Shown piece by piece: positions 12,632 to 24,900 of a stretch of 64,000 bases of DNA. Below the pieces are notes generated by a model. It was not told the DNA's origin, did no database searches, and was given only the letters and a program-made list of their open reading frames with translations. The translations under genes were made by a program, and so were the position numbers. The number at the start of each line of letters is the position of its first letter. Positions within the stretch are counted from its first letter, which is position 1. Origin of the DNA: Diploscapter coronatus (Eukaryota > Nematoda > Chromadorea > Rhabditida > Rhabditidae); the NCBI GenBank assembly GCA_964036155.1, contig OZ038423.1, positions 4,169,249 to 4,233,248 of the forward strand. Reading direction: 5' to 3'.

Positions 12632-14020
12632 CATATTCAAATTATGGATTTTCATACACCCGCATCTCCGGCATATTTTAAATGTCCAAGGTTGAATCAT
12701 TCCTTAAAACTAACGCAACTACTTGTCCAGGTTGTCGCGCCATTTCATGCAAATATTAGTATTTGTTTCTACTAATTTCGAATATAAATTTAGTCGAAAT
12801 CAAATTTCAATGCAGGTCATTTCCCCCTGATCTTCCAAGTTCTTTCAATCCCAGCAGCACAATTGTCGTGCATTTTTACCCCAGTACTCGGAGAATAAAT
12901 TATTCGATTTTCATCGTGAATGTTTCTGGGAAAAAATGTCAGTCGAAACAATTGTTGAGTGAACTATAATGACAAAAGGAAAAGAAGGGGAAGTTTCTCG
13001 TTAATCTTCCACTCCTATGTGTGCGAATATCCATTTGTAATACTAATGTCCAAAGATAGGATAAGAGAATCGAGTAAATTCCCTCGATCCGTAATGCAAA
13101 GCTGCATATCAGATTATCACGGATATATCATCATCATCTGATTATCTTCTCATAAAGGTTATTGATCATTTTACATCTTTTGAACTTTTTTCTTTCTTCA
13201 AAATTAGCATTTCGAGTTTAGGCTGCCTTATTTTATTGGTTCCATAATACGAGAGAGCAAAGATGCCTCGCTTTCAGCCAAGTTTTAGACAAAACTCCTG
13301 TTTGCAGAGGTTAACTTGCAAAATAATAATCTATCATCACTTTTATTTGTATCATTTGACTAAAATGATCGAATTTTATTATTTACACAGATGCTACCAA
13401 AAATAAAAGCTCCTGATAAAAAGTTTTATTGTTAAAGTTCATAAATTGTCGTGTGATAAAATCGCTATCTACCCCTAGAATCTCTAGTTTTGAGTAAAAA
13501 TTGGCTAAAAGTCCCCAGTTTAATTTGATTTCTAATTTTTGCTGATCATTTTATTTCTTTTTTCAAAGATTTTCATTTTCAGTCCTCGTTCTTTATTGAA
13601 CGGACCCAATTGAAAGGACGAGAGATGAGAAATGCTAAAGGAGCAATGCAAAGAAGCCAGACAAGATTGAAGGGAGGAAATAACGCGGAAGTTGAGATAG
13701 AAAAAGGGAGAAAATGTGAGACATAGTGTTGGGAATTGAGAGAAATGAGAGAGAGGGTGGTTGTATTCGAATCGGTTCGTTTTGCGATTTGCAGAGCGAC
13801 CACTGGACAGGCCGGCACTTGTTGGCCGAATATATTGATGACCAGCAGATTTTCATTTTCTAGAAATCTTCATTTTTCTCATACTCACTAAATTATCTAA
13901 ATTTGCTTACTTTTCTTCGTGATTCGTATTTATTTTCGCTTTTACATTAGAGATTTTTATTTTAGATGTCAGTAACTTGATCAACTTCTGATCGACGAAG
14001 GTCGTAAGAAAGGGATAGAC
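12632..14020. other. Intergenic between SIKE-like and CCDC22 genes
   Basis: AT-rich, with a purine-rich block at 13610-13790. No open frame with splice support was found. It presumably holds the CCDC22 promoter. The 1.9 kb total gap between the two genes argues against a nematode operon, where spacing is usually around 100 bp. Confidence 0.45.
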
Positions 14021-16430
14021 ATGGAAGAAGTTGATAGACATATAGTTGAAGCCTGCAAGGGATTGGGATGGTAATAGAATTGCTGGTACCTTGAGAGAAC
14101 TTGAATTTATCGCGACAATTAAGCTCGTTCGTCGATGAATCGGGAGAGATAGAAGGGCTATCAACTGACGATTGTATGGAATTTCTGATCAGGTATATAT
14201 TTATTAATCTCTAATTTATCCAATAGACAAATTAAATAAACTTGAAGTCGTGATAAGTTTGCTTTTAGATGTATTTGGCTTATCGATCCGTCGAGCAAAG
14301 CTGCCCTTTCATCTCATCGAATTTCGAAGAACATCGCCGAAAGATTTCGAGCTGCTTCGACAGTGTCTGAATATCTTAAGGTAATTGGGAAAAAAGACAA
14401 ATAAATTTATTATCAAGCAAAATCATTGATTGCAGAAACTGAAACTTCGTGGCGATATCAGCTACCAATCCCTTCTTTACGGGAGCTGGAATGATCTTCG
14501 CAAGTTATTCATCGACCTGATTGAGAAACTGCCGAAAGAAAATGTCGATATTCATGACGGCACAGGTATTTTTTAAACACAAACTGGTAAGAGAAAGTAT
14601 AACATGGTTCTAGATCAAATCAATCCGTTTGCTGAGTCTGCACACAAGTACTTGAGCCATGAACCAAAATGGGTGCCGGAATTCTGCCGAAGACTGGACA
14701 TGTCTCACGATGGAAGATACTGGTGTCCGCCTGAAGTGAGATACTTTCTATGAGTGTTAAAACTTTCCTTATCATCTCAGGGGTTCTCTGAATGGTTTCC
14801 ATTGTCGTCAAGAAATAGTGCCGACTCACGTCAATGGATTGTGGACTTGATCAACTCCAGTAATCAGGCTGAGAACGAAAGCTTGAAATTCGGAAGTATC
14901 GCTAAGCCTCCGATTCCTGAGAGGCCTCGTCTGTATGTCATTAATATTTTGGAAGAAAACGAAAGTTATGATGAATTTGCAGATCGAAGCCTCAACTGCC
15001 TCCTAAGCCATCGAAAGAAGCTTTGCAAGAAGTTGACACGAACAAAGAGCTCGAAGTGAAGAAGCTGCAGTTGGCCAAATTGTACGGAGAACTGCAGGAA
15101 AAGCGTCTGGCAATCGTCAAAGTAACATTGAACTTTTCAATAATGTTAACAATTGTGCTAACTTATCAGGCTCATAACGACGCTGAAACCACGATGGACA
15201 AGAAAAACGAGCTGCAACAGAAGCTGAATGAGGACAGCAGACTGTTCTTGAGTGTCCTGGAGAATCCTGAGGAAGGAAAGGCAAATATTCAGGTTATTCA
15301 GTGCATAAATCATCTGAAGTAAAAAATTTATCAGGAATATCTACAAGAACACGAACGACGAATGGCGAAGATGCAGTCTGACTACGATGACATGAATGTT
15401 AAATTGAACGAGGAATTGGACAAAGTCAAAGAACAAATGGGAGTCAATGTAAATGAATTTTAGAAAGAAAAAATAAAAAAAACTTTGAAAATTCAGAACG
15501 AACAACTGACGATGCGTGATCAGATCGTCGCAAATCGACAGAGAATCGAGGAGCTTGCTGCCATCCGAGCTGAGAAGGAGCAAATGATCGTCAAAGCGGT
15601 AAATTTTGTCATCAAATAAAAGACGAAAAATAAAGTTTTTATAGGAAGAACTTCTGGAACAATTCGAACCTAGCATCGATCGCTCGAAAATAACGAAGAG
15701 AATTCTAGACATGATCGAAATGACAAGACGACAGAAGAAGGAGATTCAGAAAGTACGAAATTTTCTGAGCAAACTTCTTTTAGAAAATTGCTTTAAAAGC
15801 TGTGAATTTTAGATAATCGTGGATATTCGCAAAGTACAAAATCGCCTCAAATGGTCACAGCAATCGTTGGACAGAACGTTTTCTGTTATCGAGGAAACAT
15901 TGTTCAGAGTAGGAACATCTTTTGAAAATTAAAAAAAAATTATCTTACTTAGGATGCTAACAATTACAAAGGAGAACGAGCGTACAAGTTATTCGCTAAG
16001 ATGCACGAGATTTGTATCGAGTCGATTCAGTTGATTGAGAAAAACGGCGCTATCGTCAGGGAGAAGCAGAGAATCAGCGATCAGGTATAAGATTTTTGAA
16101 GGAACTTTGAAAGCAACTTTTGCTTCTAAAACTCATGCGCAGGAATGTTGCCTAAATTGCAGTGCAGCTAGGGACATTTAATCAGCCTTTCCTTTCATTG
16201 TATTTTTCTGCACGCACGACTTACATCCGTGACCATGAGAAGCGACATTTGTAGCTTCTCTTCTCATATTTATTGCTTGAGATTTCCAAATGGATATTTC
16301 TCAATCAGGAATAGAAATATTCCAGATCGATGTCGAACGTCAGAAGAACGTAGAGTCGAAGCTGGCCAAACTCGAAGCTGACTTCACTGCCATTCGCGAG
16401 AGCAATAAGCAGACCGAATCAGCTGAATAA
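14021..16430 (+). CDS. CCDC22: CCDC22 homologue (Commander/CCC complex subunit)
   Basis: Fourteen exons give 517 aa (human about 627): 14021-14070, 14124-14192, 14269-14380, 14436-14565, 14614-14735, 14781-14932, 14983-15121, 15170-15292, 15335-15448, 15497-15598, 15645-15752, 15813-15908, 15953-16084, 16326-16430. The N-terminus MEEVDRHIVEA matches vertebrate MEEADRILIHS, supporting the start. Residues 1-140 form the calponin-homology-like NN domain (YQSLLYGSWNDLRKLFIDLI against human YQNFLYPSEPDLRDLLLFLA). A Pro-rich linker (KPPIPERP, KPQLPPKPSKE) precedes a long coiled coil with the family's best block, SLDRTFSVIEETLFRDA and ERAYKLFAKMHE, close to human KLDRTFAVTDELVFKDA. CCDC22 pairs with CCDC93 and COMMD proteins on endosomes and promotes retriever/WASH-dependent recycling. 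Introns are 42-76 nt except the last (241 nt). The 3' end follows GAATCAGCTGAATAA. Confidence 0.93.
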
Positions 16431-18927
16431 TAATATCACCGTTGCTCCAAGACACATATTTTCCTCCACATTCCATTCCATTCGTTGTTGTCTTCTCCCA
16501 ATTCATTCGTTCGCGTTCCGAAGCAGTGCATCTCAATGTCTTAATTCGGTCATCGTCCAGTCTCTTCGACAGTAAATTTTAGCTTCACCACATCACTTTA
16601 CAACATTTGAAAGAGTGATTATCACCAAGGAATAATAGTTGAATTGATCATCATTTTCATCTTCAGTTAAGTAAAAAAACTAACAAGCTTCAATTCAACT
16701 TTATCAGATTCATTGAGACCATAAATGTTGAGTTGAAAAACTTGCCAAGGTAGAGTTTTCATTACAGCAGTTAGAGCAGATCAATTGTTCTCACTTTCGA
16801 TGAAAGAAAATAGTGGTATATCATGGCATATTTTTCTAAACATACTTTTGCGATCTCTCAACAAACATCGATTTTCATCGTACGAATTTTCACAAAATAT
16901 AACTCACTGATAACTTGATTGATTTATTCTGCTGTTATTTTGTATTTGTTCCGTCTGCCCAACTTATAGTGTCTCTTTACTTCGGTACGGCTTCACATTT
17001 TCGAATTGTCATTTCTTCATTTCTCAGTCCTTGGTCGTTTTTCTAATCTTACAAATCACATAGGTGAGTATTTTCAGGTTCATTCGTTGATAGCTTTTCG
17101 AGAACTTAGCAAATTTTAATTACGAGGAATATTTCAATTTCTCACCGACAAAACTGGTCTGATCATGCGTATCATTTCGAGTTGTTCAATTGTCATATTT
17201 GATCATTATTTTCGGTTATGGATGCAGGAATTTTCCTAGTATAATCCATACTTGATATTTATACGGTAACATTTGATATTTGATGTGTCTCTACAACAAG
17301 CGTAGTCTGCCCATCTCATTCCGATAGTTATACTCGATGCTTTTGTCATTGTTGCTCGTCTCAAAACGGTTCAATTATCATTACTGTGTTTTAGTTTATC
17401 ATTTCCATATTGTTTTCCTAGGCAAGACTTTGAAAATTCTATGACATTGGAAAATATCGCAGAATTTAAACGATATATTTTTCAAATTTCAAAACCTGTT
17501 TCTTCCTGAATAGTCCACACCTAATAAGATTGCGTTGTTTTCAATCTACTTTGAATTTTCAAAGTCGTGAAAGTTGCATTTATTCAACTTTTCACCGATG
17601 ATCCGAATATTTTTGACATTTTTATGCACTGCTCAAAATAATCGCAAGTTGTCATTGAATGAGTTGGAGAATTATTCTTTTATTGTTTGTTTCATTTACA
17701 CTTCTCAATAAAGGCAGTTTCAAACTAGCGCAGAGGTTTAAGTTAGATATTTTCAAATAATCCATTGATTTTCTGATAAGAATATCAGATTATGCGAAAA
17801 ATAAAGAGGATTTTTGAGGAAGCATCCAGCAAGTTTGATAATTTTAAAGCCTAATTCCTAAGGAGGCGATAACGAAAAATTGAAATGAATAGGGAAAGAG
17901 AATGAAATATGAATAACTAAAGAAAGACGGCTAATGACGCGCCCCATTGCGTTGCAGTCAAGAAGGTCCTCTTATCAAAAAGTCGACAGAGAAAAAGGCA
18001 AAGATAAAAATGATGTAGAAACAGTACGGGGAAATAGTTCTGAATGTGAAGAGGGTGAGGGCGAAACGAAGGGCCCGGAGGCAATGCCACAGACCTGATG
18101 AGATGAATGCATTTTGTCACAGCGGAAGCTCGTCTCAAACTGTTTCGAATTTCTCGAATTTTTCCTGTTTTATTACGACGCTATTTAGAAATATCAGAAT
18201 CTCAAAACTAGCACTCGAATTATGCGTTATAAATTTTCGGCCACTTTTTTCCGACTTATATAGCCGGACTCCTAATTGATAATCATGCAAAATTGTTTTT
18301 ACATGATACACTGGATTTTTCTCTCGACCTCATAGTTTGGAATTTCCTTCGAAACCTTGAAAAATCATGATTTTTGGATATCAGGATCGAATTATCTCAA
18401 AAACTAGACCATATTCACAGAATGCGCAAACGCATTCTGAAACTGCGATATCGATTTGCCTATCCCGTTTTCATCAAACGTTCCGAAAAAATAAAAAATT
18501 TTCTCGAATTGAGGATTGGTGAACAAAATTCCAAGTTATGATGCAAAGTGCGAGATAGTTCACTGCTATGCGCAGTTGAATAATAAAGTCTTGCAGTGAA
18601 GCTGCGAAACTGCGCAAAAGTTGATGGTTTTTCTTCGAATGTTAAAATTCAATTTCTGTATCTATCGAAACACAGTGAGAAATGGTTGGGCGAATAGTGG
18701 GAAGAAACTGCAGAAAAAATGTGCCGCACAAAATTGGGCGTGACTTTGCTCCTTCTGGACTATTTTCGGAGATCTAAAAAATCATTCTGCTCAAACTAAT
18801 CTCGCCGATAACGTCCCAGTGTTAGTTTTCCGTCATTATCAGTCCCGAAAATTGACTTGCCTCCTCTAACTATATTTGCAATTTTTTCAATATTTTAGTT
18901 TATTTCGTAAAATGATTTGTGTTTAGA
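16431..18927. other. 2.5 kb intergenic, nothing recognised
   Basis: AT-rich sequence containing the CCDC22 3' UTR and the presumed promoter of the EGF/VWA-like gene. I found no splice-supported coding exon, RNA gene or terminal inverted repeat here. Confidence 0.45.
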
Positions 18928-21900
18928 ATGCGGCTCTCAATATTTCGATATGCGTTTTGTGTGGTTTGGATTACATGGATTTCTGCTGAGCATCTGCATA
19001 ATCACTGGCTGAATTCTGCTGACGAGGTCGAAAATGCTATTGTTGAGGAAGGTCAGAAATTATATTTAAGCTCTTTTTATTGCCAATGACCGATAGCTTG
19101 AGAGACTAAATAAATCATGCACAAATCCGAATATGCAAGGTGTGCATTGCGTATTTATAAGTAATCGTCAAAATCGTTTCTCGAGAATCAATGAACTGTC
19201 GTCTACTCGTTTGCAAACAACGCGTTAATTTTCATGCATAAAATTTCCATTTCTTCTATTTTATCTCAAGTCATCGGTCATTGACAACACTTGCTATTTT
19301 ATACTCGATAAGTAGCAAATTTTTAAAATTATCTTATCCCAGTACTATTGTAATTTCAAAGTCAAAAGTAATCACTAGAAATTTGCAATTTCTCTAATGT
19401 ATATTCTATTTTAATGATTTTGTTACGTAATAACAATTACTGATAAGAAGGTTCAGTTTCAATGATATGAGATGACGAAAAACTCAATAAAAATTAAAGA
19501 GTGAGAACATTTATAATATCGAATATTTAGTTCAAATTAAATGTGACCACGACGGATATTATAATGGGGAGAATAATTGCACGTGCAAGCCATATTTTTA
19601 CCCAACAGAGACTAGTTGCTACTATCGTCAGTGTCTGAATGGCGGTATATTGCGCAATCCTCTTGGGAAGTTTGCGGATTGGGGATGTATTTGTCCTGCT
19701 GGATTTCTGGGAATAAATTGCGAACCCGGTATAATTTCTAATTATTTAAATTTGCGAAACTGGTGTGTTGTTGCTGATTTTGAATTGAATTATATTTTAG
19801 TACGATGTGTCGCCGGCGACAGCAAATCATTTTATAACACCCCACAGGAGAAAAACGTTGCATTGTACATCACCTATAATAAAGTGCTCTATGATAATCT
19901 AAAGGATAGAAATGACAATGTGACCGATGCAATTTGCAAGGCTGCGATCGAACCGCAAGCTGGCTCGATTACATTTGGAGTCGGCAATCTTCTTCCGGTA
20001 TATATTAATAAAGGATAGTTTTCATTACTCGTTTTAGAAAAGATTACCCTTATCCGATTATTCCGCATGTATGCAATATTTCTACGATAATATCCAGGAC
20101 TTATGTCCAATAGATTCGGACGATAAAATTGAATGTGCTGATGGAAAAATATTTACAACAGATTTACTAATAAAAATGCTACTATCACTTTTGCCCAATA
20201 CCAAAGTAAATTTTAAAAAATGTTCATTTTATTACCCATTCCTAAATGCCTAAATGTTTTAGTTATTTATTGTTTCGAATATTGCCTTCGACAACAATAC
20301 TTTCAACGAGGATAACCTAAATGAGGCACTACGAATTGCGGTTGCAAAGAGAATCACCGTAATAACTAATGATTTTTGTAATTTGAAAATGGTCTTATCA
20401 AGATTCACGTAATTGGATTGCCCACATTGCCGTCTTTATCCTCGTGCAAAATGAGTGACTCATTCGACAATGATGGCTATGATTCCTGCCCTGGCTATTT
20501 GGCGATGAAATATCTGGCAGAAGGAACTCTTGGTGTATACTCTACTCCAATCCAAATAGCATCTAATACCCCATACAAGTCTGGTACGGGAGTATCTGAA
20601 GTAGGCATGAAGCTTATGTTTTAAATACATTTATGCACTAAAGATATGAGTAGAGAGCACAAACTCCATACCTTTGCAGAAATTCCTTACAAAGGGTCAA
20701 GGGTGGTAGTCAGCCTGATCTCGAGATTTTATTTTGTTTTCTCTTCCGAGACATGGGAATAGGCGATAGAAAATAATATTTATAGTTTTGGAATTTGCAC
20801 AGAAGTTGTGGGATTCGGGCTAGAAATAGGTTTGAAAGTAAATAATTCGTTTTATCGCGGCCCTGTTGCGAGCAGAGATCATATGCCGTCAAGAGCTCAA
20901 ACTTTTTCGATGAAATGCGTGCCAATCTTTGTCACTAATAAGAAAAAATCGAAAAGCATTCTTGGTCAAAAATGGCTAGTAATAAAAGCTAATTTGCGCA
21001 CACAGTAGAGATCGGGAACTACATGCGCATTCTGAAATTCTCAACGTGAATGGAATCGATCAGATTCTGGAGTCTGGACGTCATCTTGTGGGTAATTTGG
21101 TTGAAATAAATAGGATACGTACTAGGTTGGCAAATTTTGGAAGAATTTGGAATAAAGCCTCCATTTTGGCAATTTAAGACAAACACTACCACGTTTCCCT
21201 TCCTATTTGCTGGGGGAACGGTCATTGCGCACAAAAGTGTACCATTGCGCACAAATTTTTTTTGTGCGCAATGACATACACCCATTCAATTTAAGTTGTG
21301 AAATAAAAGTTATTCTTCCACAAAAAATAATTTAGGTTATTAATCAAATTTTCGGCATGGATAGTGATGGACTCAACGTCGCCTATAATTGGCTGCCAAA
21401 TACAACATTCATGCCCACTGGTGTAAATGTTGGAAGCGATTCGTATTATATCTCGCTGCGAGGCAACAATTCAAGTGACTTTAATTTTCAAATATTAATT
21501 GTGATGACTTTATGCATTGATTGATGTCTCCCATTATTTAGACGAGATCAATCAAATAAGCGACTTGTGCTCGACAACATGTTTTAACAGCGGGAAATGG
21601 CAACTTTTCGAGTGAGCTTATAATTGATTTTTTAGATGTTCAATCAAAAGTTAATAATTCGTGATAAAAGGTGCATATTGTGTAATGGTTATAAATATCA
21701 TACATTCAGATGTGATAAATCATCGAATGGAATCGTTACCCCGTTTCCACTGAACGTCACCTCCATGGCATACTTGTACACGAAGAGCGCTTTGGTTGGA
21801 TATGGCGCCATTGCGACGAGCAATGAAATCGATGCTTCTGTTCCCTATATGTATGCTCGTAAGTTAGAACATATTATCTTGCAATATTTAATTTCGACAT

Positions 21901-24900
21901 TATTTGACATATACAGCGGCGGTGAGAAGTAAGAAGTCGTGTAGATTTGTGTTTGGGTATCTCATTTCATATATTGAGTCGAATCAGGCTGAAATTTTCA
22001 GAATAGTTGTACTTTACATTTACGCATATATGTGTCAAGAGTCAGCTTGATTAGTTTCACTACAAGCTAGTTAACCGAGAGTCCAACGTATTGTGTTTGG
22101 CTCTACACTTTTGATTGACACTGTATTTCAAGAGATATTTATAGTCGTGCGCTTTTCAGAGCCATATGCTGCATACAACCTTGTCGCGAGATTAGTTGAT
22201 CCAGTGAATTACGAAGCAATGCCTGGCAGTGAAGTTCAATTGTCACGTCGCATCAAGCTAAATTCGAATCTCACAGCCGATTTGCAAGCCAGAGACGGCT
22301 GTCAGTACAATGTCAATTTTGGTACATTCTTTTGCTCCTCTGCAGGACCACTAACTCTAATTGTAACTGATATCTCATTAATTTGATTTACTCTCGCTAA
22401 TTTTAGCTGAAACACTCGCTAACTTCCAGAACAGCTGCAGTACCGTTTATTTGTGCAGATGCAAGTGAGAATTGCGTTTTTTACAAACGAATATTTGTTC
22501 AATTATTTATATTTTATTTTAAATTCAGGTAAAATTCCAAACTTGATAATTAAAGAAGAACAATACTCTGCCAAAAGGGATATTTATGCAGATATATCAA
22601 ATGGTAGGTGTATGTAATTTTCTAGTGTTACGAACGATAATACCATGGATAGTAAATAATTCAGTTGCGTGCGATCAGCGTGATACTACACATCAGTATC
22701 TATTTGGAAAGACGAATAATAAGGTGTTCCGTATTTCCAGCCGAAATGGACCCTTTAGTAATTTGTAAGTTTTCCTCATGACCATATCATTTACATCTTT
22801 TGTAATTCGTATCAATAATCTGCTTCGAATTTTAGAACAAATGGTTTCGATGCACTTTATGTGAATCCTACTAGCGTATTTTACCCCCTTGTCGGTTATA
22901 TCTCCAACAAAGGGACGAATTCTAACGGGAATTCAACCTTCAAATATTTCAGCAGTAATATCTACACATCAAATGATACTCTCAATAATATGGTAAGTGT
23001 CATTGTATAAAGAAGTAATTTGATGGAATTACATTGTTTTAGGGAAGTGATAATTTTGGCTACTTTCAAACCATGATCATGACACAGAGATGTCTCAATA
23101 CTGAAAATCTTACTTATTCATTTTGTAGCCAATCGGAATATGAAGAAACAACTTCCTACACCTGCATAGGGGTGACCTAAATATAATATTCATGATTGAA
23201 ATTTGTTCTTGTCTGACGAAGGGTATTTGGAAACCGCACGACATCAGAATCTCAAGACATGCAAAATAGTGTGATATTGGCTGACAGGATTTCCTTTTCC
23301 ACATCATTTCGCATGTTGTGCGGTTTACAACATTGCCCTGACAAATTATTATCTACATTTGGCTAGTTTACGAATTTATAATAGATTCAATATTCTATAC
23401 ACTCTGATTAAAGTGTTTATCCACATATTCTGCAATTTTCAGGACGATGCTTTACCAAACGATTTGATTGATGCGTTGTATCAATTGATTGATTATTCTC
23501 CAGGAAGAACGAATGACTATACTTATTCAGGCACTTTTTCATGTAATTTCAAAACTATAATTTATTTTTAGACGCCTTTTTCATTGCTGATTTTAAAAAT
23601 GACCCTTCTGATAATGTTACTACCGGCTGGAACGAGAATAAAGATCTAATCGATAAGATTTACCAGCGACGAGTTAGAGTAATTTTTGGCAATTCATAAA
23701 TAATTATAAAGAAAAGGATGATTTAATCAAAATTTCAGCTTTATATAATTTTTATACAAGAGAATAATCATGAATTCAACGATTTCGAATGGAACGATGC
23801 TCACACTTTGGCAAAGAAGAGTGGCGGTGCTGCTTTTCGCCTGGACACTTATGCTGAGCTTTCTGACGTAAGATTTTTAAGCCACGAATTTACGATTCGC
23901 AAAAATAATAACAAGCATTTAAGTTATGATGATTTTGCTTTAGTGAAGAATTGATAGTTGAAATTGTCCGCTCATTTTCCCCAATATATCACAATGTTCC
24001 ATAAGATTTCAAATATTTAATATTTAGTTCTTCAAAACTTATTTCACTTCCCTCGTCACGGCCGACACAGTCTTTCAAGCAATTCGCACATCAGCTCCTT
24101 TCATAGGCCTCAATCCTCTATATTTGACACATGGCAACAAGTATACGCTCATGGCGGTAATGGAGCCTTCTGGTGGAGTACCCACGAAGCCTAGTAAGTT
24201 TTAAAAGATGGAGAACGATATTTGCAGTTGTAAGGATTTTCTATTGCTTTGCAGATATCATCTCATTGGTGTGTCTGAAAATTGTTCTAATGTGAATTTA
24301 GGCAATGTAACAATCATGAGAAATGGAGTGGTGGTCGAAATATGCTCAAATTTCACATCTTATGGGGAGTTGACAATTTATCCAATCGATACAAATCATC
24401 TTCCTCAGACCGATCCTCGTGATAAATACACAATTTTCGTCAATTTTTTGGGAGTCGGGAAAAATGTTATTTTCAAAATAAAAAAAAAAAAATATCAAAA
24501 TATATTTAGGTTGTCCTTACTCTCGTTGAGTTGGAATCGAAAAATTTCTTAAATCTTGGGCTCTCAACTAATCCCACCGAGGACGTCTACACATGGGGAC
24601 AGAAACGTAAGGGAAATTATTACTTTCAAACAAAAAATAATTTATTGAAGATTTGCATGTTTGATTGAAGTGCTTTCGGACTTAAATAACTGCTAAATTA
24701 GGGCAATTCAATCTTGCAATTTTTAAATTATGCAAAATTCTATAAAAGCAAATAATTTTTTACATGATTGGTTCAGAAGACATTTTTCGAATATGACATC
24801 ATCAGTATCATTATTGAAATTAGAAATTTTAATCATCAGCAATATTCACTGATATATAATTATTTAGCGAACCAATTCTTATATCCAGTCGTCGGTTTTA

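Noticed and set aside
12117..14020. SIKE-like and CCDC22-like genes as an operon
   Set aside because: The gap is about 1.9 kb and contains a foldback element; nematode operon gaps are far shorter.
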